19,292 bases of DNA, from NCBI GenBank assembly GCA_019693395.1, contig JAAMXP010004051.1:1-19292 (forward strand), read 5' to 3'. Of this stretch, positions 1 to 11,961 are shown one piece after another. The translations under genes and the position numbers were made by a program. The DNA is from Ettlia oleoabundans (lineage: Eukaryota; Chlorophyta; Chlorophyceae; Chlamydomonadales). The number at the start of each line of letters is the position of its first letter. Position 1 is the stretch's first letter. The notes under the pieces were generated by a model. That model worked only from the letters and a program-made list of their open reading frames with translations. It was not told the DNA's origin and made no database searches.

Positions 1-1479
1 GGGGAGGGGGGGGTGGAGATGCTTCACAGGAGCCCCGCAAATGGCAGGAACGGGCCCCGACAGAAGGCCCCCTTCTTGCACACATGCAGAGAGGGCGGGG
101 AGTTTGCTGTGCAATGCAGCAAGGCAGGTATTGCATGCTGCCTGGCCTGGCGGCAGATCAGTTGTTGCTGATTGGTGCACCTCAGCCTGCGGATCCAAGG
201 AAAGGGGTTGGCTGCACCGTGGAGGAGTGCCAACCACCACTGTCGGCAGCGGTGGCGCTGCTGCCGCCTGCACCACACTGACATGTGTCATGCCCCCAAA
301 CACCGCAAACCCGGGATGCCAGGTGCCAGGCGGCAAGGCCAGCTGCTCGGCCTGGTCGGTAGATTGCTTGTTTGGCCAGCGACCGCCGCCGCGCCCCCGA
401 CCCCGGCCAGCAACGCTGCCTTTGCTAATAGCCCTGCCACTGCCTTTGCCGCCTGCCGGGTGCCCCATATCGGGGGTGGAGCCCGTGGGGCCTTTGCTGA
501 CAGCCTGGCTGGCGGGCACCACACGCAGCAGTACCCGTGCGTCCGATGCTGCCAATGCCTTCTTCCTCTCCTCCTCATCCAGCTGCTTGGCCAGCTGCAC
601 TATGTCCCTCGGTGCCGCCTCCCGTACTGCAGGCATCGCTGGGTGGGTGCTGCTGGGTGCTGGTGGCACCACTGGCAGCAGGCGGTAGGGCATGGGAGCC
701 AGCAGCGGCATTGCCACTGCCCCAGCAACACCCTGTTGCACGGATGGTCCCATGGTCTGAGCCCGCAGCAGCTGCTGGTGATGCTGCAGCAGCGCAGGCA
801 TGGCCAGCAGTGCTGCAGCTGGGACAGCCAGGCCAGTCATAGTGCCGCCCCCTGGTGCAGGCACTGTGACCAGGTGGATGGCTGCCGGAAGCGACCCTGC
901 CGCACCACTGGTGGCAGGCAGTCCTGCCACTGTTGCAAGAGGTGCTGTAACTGGCAGTGTGGGCTGCGCTGCCGGCTGATGCAGGTGGAGAGGTGGGGGA
1001 GGCAGCGACAGAGTGCCCGCTGCGCCCTTGGGCGGTTTGCGGCGCGCCAGCACATCCGACGGGATCATATCCTCAGCATAGCTGGGCACCTTGCGCTTAC
1101 GCACTGGTCGACCAGACGCTATGCTTGCCTGCGGCTGCAGCGGCTCTGCCTGCTGTGCTGCACTGTTCTCAGCCAGGCAAGTTGCACTGTGCTGCCGGGA
1201 CAGCAGTCCAGCGGGGAGGACTGGTGGTGCTGGCTGCATTGTGATGGGCTGCGGCTGGTGTAGCGGATCTGCCTTGGGTGGCTGCTGCTCTTTTCCGTTG
1301 CTGTCCACGAGCACTGCCGGTAGACAGGCAGCTCCGCCATCAAGGGCTGGCACAAGGCGGTATGGTGCCAGTGCCGCTGTGCTCCCAGTAGCTGCGTCTT
1401 TGTGCTCGCCTGGCCTTGGTGCTGCCGCCTCATGGGAGGAATATAGGGCCAGGTTCACACTCTTGCTCTTGATTCGCAT
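1..1479 (-). CDS. Uncharacterised Ala/Pro-rich basic protein (partial at left edge)
   Basis: I do not recognise the family. The minus-strand frame is open from position 1716 to the left edge. Its first ATG is at 1479-1477 (MRIKSKSVNLALYSS), giving about 493 residues with no stop inside the window. Visible parts: a basic patch near 1040-1110 (SGRPVRKRKVPSYAED); long Ala/Pro/Leu/Gln stretches; a charged, probably helical segment near 555-600 (QLAKQLDEEERKKALAA); and an RG-rich stretch near 380-400 (AGRGRGRGGGR). The basic and RG-rich parts suggest nucleic-acid or chromatin binding, which is inference only. The frame upstream of the ATG (1480-1716) has no ATG but reads protein-like (FREHYPDSYQWFRERA), so the real start may lie in an exon further upstream. 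The gene is divergent from mL54. Coding status rests on frame length and composition, so confidence is moderate. Confidence 0.5.
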   Translation of the reverse strand, partial: MRIKSKSVNLALYSSHEAAAPRPGEHKDAATGSTAALAPYRLVPALDGGAACLPAVLVDSNGKEQQPPKADPLHQPQPITMQPAPPVLPAGLLSRQHSATCLAENSAAQQAEPLQPQASIASGRPVRKRKVPSYAEDMIPSDVLARRKPPKGAAGTLSLPPPPLHLHQPAAQPTLPVTAPLATVAGLPATSGAAGSLPAAIHLVTVPAPGGGTMTGLAVPAAALLAMPALLQHHQQLLRAQTMGPSVQQGVAGAVAMPLLAPMPYRLLPVVPPAPSSTHPAMPAVREAAPRDIVQLAKQLDEEERKKALAASDARVLLRVVPASQAVSKGPTGSTPDMGHPAGGKGSGRAISKGSVAGRGRGRGGGRWPNKQSTDQAEQLALPPGTWHPGFAVFGGMTHVSVVQAAAAPPLPTVVVGTPPRCSQPLSLDPQAEVHQSATTDLPPGQAACNTCLAALHSKLPALSACVQEGGLLSGPVPAICGAPVKHLHPPLP

Positions 1480-2214
1480 GGCAAACCGATGGCTGGAGGT
1501 GGCCGCTGCCGCCACGGCTCCCCTGCCTGGCTTGCCAAACCACCGGGTTCCTGCAGCTGCAGAGGCCGGTGCCGGCGCTTGAACACAAAGTCGCCAAGCA
1601 TGCTGCGTTGCCCGTTCTCGAAACCATTGATACGAATCAGGGTAGTGTTCTCGAAAAAGCGAGCCGGCCGGCCTTGCTGCTGACCAACTCCAGACGTCAG
1701 CAGAACCCAGCAAGACTCAGGGCCGGACAGCACTCAACGTCCCGCCAGCGGCTGAAAAGTCTTTGACAGGCAATACATACCGACATTAAGAAGACTTGCC
1801 TTCCCCCACCCGGCAGCGTTGAAAACGCGGTGAGCAGTCAGCGGTAGGCCGGGTTTTCAAGCAAGTCGCGTTGGTATCGGATTCGGTCCACTCGCTTCAA
1901 GCCAGACAGGGTGCCTAGAGAGGAAACGGGCCACATGCACGCCATCAACGCCGGTTTTCTTCCCATGTCAAGGAAAGATTCGGGTGCCATGCAGCTCAAA
2001 CTCTTGAGCTGAGCTTGTGCGCTTGTCCGGCAATTGCTTTTCTGAAATCGCTTTCCGCATTATTCCGTTTGAACATAGGTTGCCTGTATTCACGCTTTGA
2101 GCCCAACGGTGCCAGGCCACGTCTTTGGAGCGTGTGTTCAGCCAGGAGCGTTTGCAGAGATCTCCACGAAGCAGGAGAACATCGGCAGTTTGGCAGACTG
2201 GCAGCGGCTAAGCC
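1480..2214. promoter_or_regulatory. Divergent intergenic region
   Basis: This 735-base stretch separates the minus-strand gene at the left edge from the plus-strand mL54 gene, so both promoters and 5' UTRs should lie here. Positions 1480-1716 could be coding for the left gene if it has an extra 5' exon. I see no convincing TATA box, tRNA or other RNA gene. Short open frames here lack splice or family support. Confidence 0.4.
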
Positions 2215-3034
2215 ATGTTGGCTCTAGGACGCCCTGTGACGCAGCTCGTGTCTCTAAGCGGCTGGCAAAGAGGTGAAACTGATTGTTTCTAACAAAGACA
2301 GACGCAATGCGATCGAGTTGTGAGTTGGGGGTCCGCACCAGACGCCCAGGCCAGCCCCTGCCGCTCTTCACCTCCTCTCTTCGCCTGCACTGTTCGCGTT
2401 TGCATTTTGGCCTGGCCCTGCCCTGACTCCATCTTTCCCGTAGGAATGGCTGTCTTGTCGACAGAGGTCGTGACAGGGTTGAACATACTCAAGAAGGCAA
2501 GTGCAATGGAGCAGCATACTCAATGCATTGAAACGGCTGTGGCACCCGACGTTTGGTCAGGCAGGACAGGTCCTGCTGCAGCTATGCCACCACCTGATAC
2601 CTTGGAGTGCAGGGGCAGGACCCACCCTTGGGAAAAGACGAAGAGCTGCCAGAATGGTTGTGGAAGCTGGCAGAGCCAGAGAAGACATTGAATGAGCTGC
2701 GTCGCATGGATGCCGAGAAAATGTCGACCTGCATGGTGAGCGGCCACGGGCGCCAGGTGTGGGCATGGTGTTGGCGGCCTTGCTGCCAATCAGTACAGAG
2801 GGAGAGAAGCGGACGTGCAAGTTGTTTGTGGCAAGAAATGCATCAAACGAGGCAGTGCACCTGCTACGCATAGGCATATCGTAGACGGGATGCATGTCAA
2901 TCAGATCCAGTTGCGGTGCACGGCGGCCCACTTCATTTGCTGCCCCTTGCCCTTGGTTTGTGCAGCTTGCAAGGCTTGTTAAGTTGGAAAATCGGAACAG
3001 CATCCGAGAGACGAATCATTCGAGGGCCAAGTGA
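2215..3034 (+). CDS. MRPL54: Mitochondrial large ribosomal subunit protein mL54
   Basis: Structural protein of the mitochondrial ribosome large subunit (MRPL54 in animals, MRPL37 in yeast). Exons by eye: 2215-2272, 2444-2496, 2613-2735 and 2966-3034, giving 100 residues ending at TGA. The start MLALGRPVTQLVSLSGWQRG is a short hydrophobic/basic leader fitting a mitochondrial presequence. The family signature follows: STEVVTGLNILKK, then GQDPPLGKDEELPEWLWKL, then LNELRRMDAEKM. The family C-terminus LVKLENRNSIRETNHSRAK is in the last exon. Intron 2 (2497-2612) begins GCAAGT and ends TGCAG, a GC-AG intron; splicing there joins LKK to GQDPP exactly as the family requires. The gene is convergent with cystathionine gamma-synthase. 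The motifs make the identity strong; exon 1 is the least certain part. Confidence 0.88.
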
Positions 3035-3504
3035 TGGCGGCTACTTAGGCAGCCCTTTGTTGCTGCCCCGCCTGCCCTTGGTCCACTGCTCCATTTCTGC
3101 ACTCCTCTGCCTGCCGGCCCCAACAGTGCTCTGCTGCTCCCTCTCTCTTGCCCTGCTCGTGCTTCTCAGCTTGTATGCTAGTGACTAGTTTATTCATGCC
3201 TAAATTTGGCACAGCATGCGGAGCATCCCGTATGAAGCCAGTGGATGAACAGTTTGAGTCAGCATCAAAATGGGAGAGCGAAAGCGGAAGGAGAGAGAAA
3301 CAGGGACAGGAAAGCAAAGCAGCTATCAGTGATGTCAAAAACAGCAGTACGCTGGTGATTGCTCCAGCTGCAGCTGCACAGCAGTATCTGGGGCGACTGG
3401 CTAACCAGCTGCGAGGCCAAACCAGTCTGCTTGGTAACGCTGGGGCTGATGTGCACTACTAGCAGGATGCCAGCCATCAACATGGCAGCAATGCGCCAGA
3501 GGGT
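3035..3504. other. Convergent 3' region between mL54 and CGS
   Basis: These 470 bases hold the 3' UTRs of two genes pointing at each other. No TGTAA motif is visible on either strand in a convincing place, and I see no exon, RNA gene or repeat. Confidence 0.4.
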
Positions 3505-6791
<3,287 letters not shown>

Positions 6792-7394
6792 GTTTTGCAG
6801 CAGCTGCAACGAGGTGGGGGACGGCAGGCGGTCGAGAGGAGGGCCAGTTGGAACAAAGCTCGGGGCACAGATCCGATTGGAGCCCTGCACGGATCGCAAC
6901 AGAGGACACGCTGCATGCCACTGCATGATGGCTTTCCACCAGTGCGCTGGCAAGCTGGCTGGGAAGAGAAGTAGCCCTGGTGGCATGAATATTTTGGCAG
7001 GTTACATGGAACAAAACAACACAGTCGTGATCATCTATTTGTCAGTGTTGATATGATAGTAAGTCGACATACACAAGTATACAGTGCACAATCGCGTCTG
7101 GCTTCAACTGTGCTGCCGCACAACATAAACACAAGGCGGCAGCGATGCCCCGGTCGCTTGGCCAAAATTCCAGTGCCTCAATATGCAGCAATAGTCTGGA
7201 ACATAGGTGTTGAATTTTCCTCCCGGTGTTGATGGCTCGGTGCATCGTGTGGGGATTTTATCCACACCAAGGCAGGCTGCAACTGCAAGTCCTGTGGGAA
7301 AACATTGTCACTGCCACCACTCAATAGACTTTAGGGCGCATTTGTTGCTGTCATACCATGGCGATCGCTTGTTGGGCCTGAATTTTGGTGCAGG
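6792..7394. other. Region between CGS 5' end and PP2C 3' end
   Basis: Both neighbours are on the minus strand, so this holds the PP2C 3' UTR and the CGS promoter and 5' UTR. The CGS frame stays open through ATGs at 6926 and 6986, so part may encode a longer transit peptide. A minus-strand TGTAA lies at 7002-7006. Nothing else is recognised. Confidence 0.4.
7002..7006 (-). terminator. Possible poly(A) signal TGTAA for the PP2C gene
   Basis: TGTAA is the usual chlorophyte polyadenylation signal. This copy lies about 390 bases past the PP2C stop codon and is the first one I see on that strand. The distance is long for a 3' UTR, so it may be chance. Confidence 0.25.
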
Positions 7395-10081
7395 CTACCG
7401 ACTGCCAAACAAGCTGGCAAACAGGCCGCCATTCCCGCCCACCCTCTTCCCCCACTCAACATTGCCCAGATCAATGAGCACCTGCACAATTTTTTTAGCA
7501 ACGGCAGAGCAATATCAGGGCAAACTACTCAGAAATAACTGATCAAGCTTTGCGCCCAAAGCAACATGTCTGCATGCTAATTCCACACGTCGTCTCACCA
7601 CTGCGATATTGTCCTGGCTGCCGCGTTTCACGGCCAGTGAGCTGAGCTTGGAGGCAACATCCTATGGTGCAGTAGAGGGTGCAACAAGTGGGCAGGGTGG
7701 GTTACTTGCCAGCACAGCCCCTGTTTGATTAGAAAGTTGCCAGCACGCCTGCCTGATTGACCGGCATGTACAATGTTGGCAGTAGGTTGCAATAAAGGCG
7801 ATGGACACCCCTCTTTGCATCCCCAGCCTTGCAGCCATGCCATGCCGACTATGATCTGCCATTTGACTCGGCAGTGTCACCAGTCCGTGCCCCTCACCTG
7901 TGGCTCCAACCCGCGCTGCAGATCGCGGCGCGCCAGCTTCACCACCTCCTGGCTGTCCATCACATCCCACAGCCCATCGCTGGCTACCAACACAAACTCA
8001 TCGTCACCCTGCAGTGCCAGCTCACTCAGGTCCGGCTGTGACGTCACAGGGTTGCCGGTAAAGTGCCTGCAAAGCATGAATAAGAGGGATCACACACAGA
8101 GACTGGAGCAAATATGTAGTGCTACCACATACAGCGGAACTACTGTGGATGCCGGGCATGGACGCTTCCTATACAGCCTGCCAGCCAGCCAAAGGCAGTC
8201 AGCTTTGCGATTTGTGTGGTGCTTTCTGCATGTTGGATCACCCGCTGCACCTACAGGCCACCTGCCAGCTCGCATGTGCAGGCTGGAAAGTTGACCAGAG
8301 ACGGCCAGCAGGTCACACCTGCTGTCTGCAAACTGCTGGTCCCACAACTCAAAGTCAATGCCCTTCTGCAGCAGCATCTTCAGCCCCGCCTGACCCTTGA
8401 ACTCCATGTCCCCAAAGGCCCTGTGGGCAGGGCAGCACGAGACGCCCAGCTGTCGGGGGCTGGAATGTGTAAAGCAGGTGGTTGTTTAGTACAAGCAAGC
8501 CCCAGTTCAAATTGTCATTTAGCAGGCAGGCTGCTTGATGGACAGCAGCGTAGGGTGCTGCTCCAATGCCACTGATGCTGCTGACCTGGTTGACTAGTGT
8601 GGCATGAGGTGCTACAGCAGCATGCAGCACACCTGCTGACCGCCAGCACACCACAGACGCGCCCGTCATCCACCCAGCCGCCCACGGATTCCACACGAGC
8701 AATCTCTGACAGCACGGCAGGCGTCTTGCCCCACACCCGGTGCTCTGTGCTGAGGTCTATTGCATGCCCGTTGCGGCACAGCACAGCACGGCTGTCACCC
8801 ACGTTGGCGACCACCACCTGCAGGAATAGACAGGGCAGGTGTCATGTGCACCAGAAGGACTCAGCCAGTGCTGCACGTAAATTTGAGGAACGCAGGCAAT
8901 GCAACACGGACAAGTCATACTGCAATCGCCACAAGCCACGCGAGGGCAGCTCGCTAGGCATGCAGGCAGAGCTGAGCGCGCACCAGGTCTTTCCGAACTA
9001 GGCAGGTGGTTGCTGTGCAGCCGCTGGTGCGCTCCTCCTCTGGCGCATTGCCTACATCAAGCACGCAAGCAGGGAGGTGCTTGAGAGGCATGCTATGATT
9101 GAGACGAGGCCAGGGCTGGGCTGGGCAGCTTTGGTTTTACCTTTCCCTCCAACCTGCATCCTGTCCTTGCCACCACAGCCCCCGACACCCTACTACCCAC
9201 CGTCCATCCAGGCGAGCAACTCGTTGTCTGCTAGCGCAAAGCTCTCAGTCAAAACATGGCTGAAAGAAGGAGGAGTGGATGAGTCCGCCTTCTGCCCTGC
9301 CTTGCCGCCCTGCTGCATGTCCAGTACGCGCGTGAACGTGCGGTACAGGTTCTGCTGTAGGTACTCAGCCGCCACAAAGCCACCATGCCCATCAAACACG
9401 GCTGCGGGACATGTGCCGGCAGCATCACATGTGTTTGGACCGCATTACAGAGGGTTGGATGGTGGGGGCACCAGCAACAGAAGAAAAATAAGTGCAAGCA
9501 GCGAGGTTGCAGTTGACTGTTGGCATGACATTCACCGGCGGTTAGCAGGTACTGACGTCTGGGTGGCCACGCAGAGCAAGGCAGCACTGCTTAAAAGGCA
9601 GTCCATAGGAACCAAGCCAATAAATTCTTGAGCAGCGATGCAGTTGCTGGCATTTCAGGTGTAGCCAGCAAACTCGCTCACTGGCAAAGAAGAAGCCGTG
9701 GCGGCCGCATGGCACCACTTGCACAGCATCCTCCATTGTCTCCCGAATGCCCTGCTCCAGGCTGATGCCATATCGTAGGGCGGGCTGTCGATAAGCCTGC
9801 TCCCACTCTGCCTCATCTAACGAGCCGGCAACCACGCTGCTGCTGCTGCTGCTACCAAGCAGTGCACCGCAGCGCCACCGCACTGGGGGGCCGGCATAGC
9901 CAGGCGCCGTCGTGGTGGGGCTGCCCGCAGCTTGCCGCTTGCCATTGGCGTTGGCTACGGAGCCCCAGGGCACTCTGGGGCCGCCTCTGTACTCGCGATA
10001 CCGGCAGCTGCCTCTACTGCTCCGCGGCAGCATCGTGCAGTTGGGTCCTGCGGCCTCTGGTGTGCACCCACTTGTCACCAT
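7395..10081 (-). CDS. PBCP: PP2C-type protein phosphatase, PBCP-like
   Basis: Metal-dependent Ser/Thr phosphatase. Exons: 9682-10081, 9201-9401, 8984-9051, 8633-8817, 8319-8420, 7898-8066, 7599-7661 and 7395-7481, giving 424 residues. All PP2C motifs are present: GIRETMEDAV (Glu ~114, Glu ~117, Asp ~118), VFDGHGG (Asp ~137), TSGCTATT, VVANVGDSRAVL, AVSRAFGD, VLVASDGLWDVM (Asp ~349) and GSQDNIAVVLIDLG. Most PP2Cs lack the insert after AVSRAFGD (FKGQAGLKMLLQKGIDFELW) and the segment VESVGGWVDDGRVCG; both resemble PBCP, the plastid phosphatase acting on photosystem II core proteins. The first ~85 residues are low-complexity and Ser/Arg/Ala-rich, fitting a transit peptide. The start at 10081 follows an in-frame stop. 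PP2C identity is near certain; assignment to PBCP rather than another plastid PP2C such as TAP38/PPH1 is likely. It is divergent from the small zinc-finger gene. Confidence 0.88.
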
Positions 10082-10465
10082 TCGGGATCGGTGCTACGAG
10101 TTTAGGAGTGACTGCAGGGGGTATGGTTACGGAGATTGTGCCCCAGGCCGACGTGGCGGAGCGACCGACGCATGGGTGTGATGCGTCTCTAATGAGAGCC
10201 TAATGAAGCACCTGCATTGTTTGCGCAATTCTGCAGCTGATTACCGGCAGTAAGGCTGCTAGCTCGCGATCCCCCAACCTCGCGACCCTTTGGCAGCCTA
10301 GTCGCCTTGGCCGCTTCCTGCGTTTAACAGACGTAGGTCGTTGAGCGTATATCTCTGTGTAGGCTGCCCGCATTTTCAGTCTGGCCGGCTGCAGTCTTGC
10401 CTCAGCGGCCATGAGTTTCCACGCTTTGCTGCAGGTCTGCCGCGCTTGACCACTTCTGCAAAGCA
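10082..10465. promoter_or_regulatory. Divergent promoter region, PP2C / small zinc-finger gene
   Basis: This 384-base stretch separates two start codons pointing away from each other, so both promoters must lie within it or inside the genes. A minus-strand ATG near 10173 opens a 23-codon frame that stops before the PP2C start; it could be an upstream ORF if transcribed. No TATA box is evident. Confidence 0.45.
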
Positions 10466-11315
10466 ATGGGCGGCGGTGAGTAGCAGGCGCTGCAGGGCAC
10501 GCCGATTCGCTCCAACCTTGCACGGCCTTTGCCGCCTGCCGCCATCCTCGCCCCGGCTGGCTCTCGCATCGTCACTGGCTTCTTCGGTTCTCGACCATCT
10601 TAATGTAGATTGGAATCTTGAATTGAAGCTTCGAATCTGCTGTTTTTTTTCAGGCAATGGCCAAAAGGCTGCTACAGCGCGGGCGCGCAAGCAGGAGAAG
10701 GAGAAGAAGCTTGCAGGTTGGGGCGGCACTGTTGACGGTTTACATGTACCATGATTCAATCGTTTGAATCTTATCCTTGATTCACGTCAAACACAAATTT
10801 CAAGGCAAAGAGATATGCACGTGCAGGAGGTGCCAAATGCTGCAGATTCCTCGTGGCTTATTGCCCCTCACCGCTTGCATATCGCAGGTGGCAAGAGCCA
10901 GCTATCTGACAACGCCAAGGCAATGTCCATCGTTTGCCAGATCTGCCGCCAGGTGTGGAAAATTGTGTTTGCTGCACCCGACCCTTGAAACAACTCACAC
11001 TCCACCTGGTTGCATGCACAGTGGTGACTGCCTCGCCCATTCCTTGTTGATCTGCATTTGCAGAGCTTTATGTGTAATATGACGCCAGGTAGGTGGCCAC
11101 CCAGCTGCCAATTCACAACTGTCACACTACTTCTCCATTTGTCTGCTTCTGAGTGTGGAGAAATGTTGTAGTTTCCGGATGCATTTCCACCCTCATCTCC
11201 GCTCCTCCACACACCGTTGCCCCTGCCTTGCATGACTGCAGCAAAGCTCAAGGAGCACAGCGACAGCAGGCACCCCAAGCAGTCCTTTGCGGATTGCTTT
11301 CCAAACCATGCTTGA
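10466..11315 (+). CDS. Small SERF/4F5-type C2H2 zinc-finger protein (ZNF706-like)
   Basis: Small conserved eukaryotic protein related to human ZNF706 and Arabidopsis At2g23090. The cellular role is poorly known; SERF-type N-termini have been linked to protein aggregation and RNA binding. Five exons: 10466-10475 (only 10 bases), 10654-10716, 10888-10952, 11064-11088 and 11242-11315, giving 78 residues. The N-terminus MGGGNGQKAATARARKQEKE is the lysine/arginine-rich SERF (4F5) motif. The middle is SQLSDNAKAMSIVCQIC, followed by a single C2H2 finger with Cys from CQIC and His from KEHSDSRH. It ends HPKQSFADCFPNHA, as the family does. All four introns are GT-AG and every junction keeps phase. The length is normal. 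Each exon carries recognisable family sequence, so the model is strong despite the tiny first exon. Confidence 0.9.
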
Positions 11316-11961
11316 CGTAGGTGTGCTGGTGTATTCTGAAGAACTCAAGATAATTTGGCTATTCCTGACGCAGCCAGCACCCAACCATCCCAATCACCCA
11401 CTGTATGACCCTCGTGCCTTTCCTGCCGCCGCAGCTCTTGGGCGCTTCGATTTGATGGCTATTATATTGAATATAGGCAGCACGCCTTCGACACCATAGG
11501 CTGCCATGCGCAGGATGCAGTGGCACGGTGCGCCCTTATTACAGTCAGGCAGTCGGTCTTGCTGCGGCAACCGCAATTTAGCACAGGCCGTTTACATGTT
11601 TGTTTTGCTACCATTTCATGACTCAAGTGGTACTTTGAACTAGATGTGCACCAGGTGCTTCATACACAGTAACCCATATTTAATAACTGTTAAGCATGTC
11701 ATGCTTTACGGTAGGTCCTGGGGTGTTAAAGGTGCAGGGCAAGGCATCGGCAAGGCATCACAGTGGCTAAACCTGAGCGCCTGACCTAGTGTTGACCCGA
11801 CGGCCAGCCTTACTGCCAAAAGCATCGAGTGGCTGTGTGGATGCCGGCTGGTTTCCTGACAGGGGGGCCCACGGGCAATAGCGCCAGTTGGCTGACAGAA
11901 CGTCTAAGCATCGCTCTGTGCTTGCTCTGTGTTGCCCCCAGTCTGCCCTGCGCTGCACCTG
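11316..11961. other. Convergent 3' region with a short tandem repeat
   Basis: These 646 bases lie between the stops of the plus-strand zinc-finger gene and the minus-strand SWIM gene. Minus-strand TGTAA motifs occur at 11539-11543 and 11592-11596, the latter about 370 bases past the SWIM stop. Short open frames here look like chance. I see no RNA gene. Confidence 0.4.
11738..11759. repeat. 11-bp tandem duplication
   Basis: The unit GGCAAGGCATC occurs twice head to tail in the convergent intergenic region. It is probably simple replication slippage. Confidence 0.6.

Noticed and set aside
172..1263. A 363-residue plus-strand open frame opposite the left-edge gene
   Set aside because: Its product is His/Cys/Arg/Trp-rich with no domain, as expected from the complement of GC-rich Ala/Pro coding sequence. 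The minus strand is open for longer and has sensible composition.
2307..2325. ATGCGATCGAGTT followed by GTGAGT as an alternative first exon of mL54
   Set aside because: Joining it to the exon at 2444 creates a TGA stop at the junction, whereas the ATG at 2215 gives an open, presequence-like leader.
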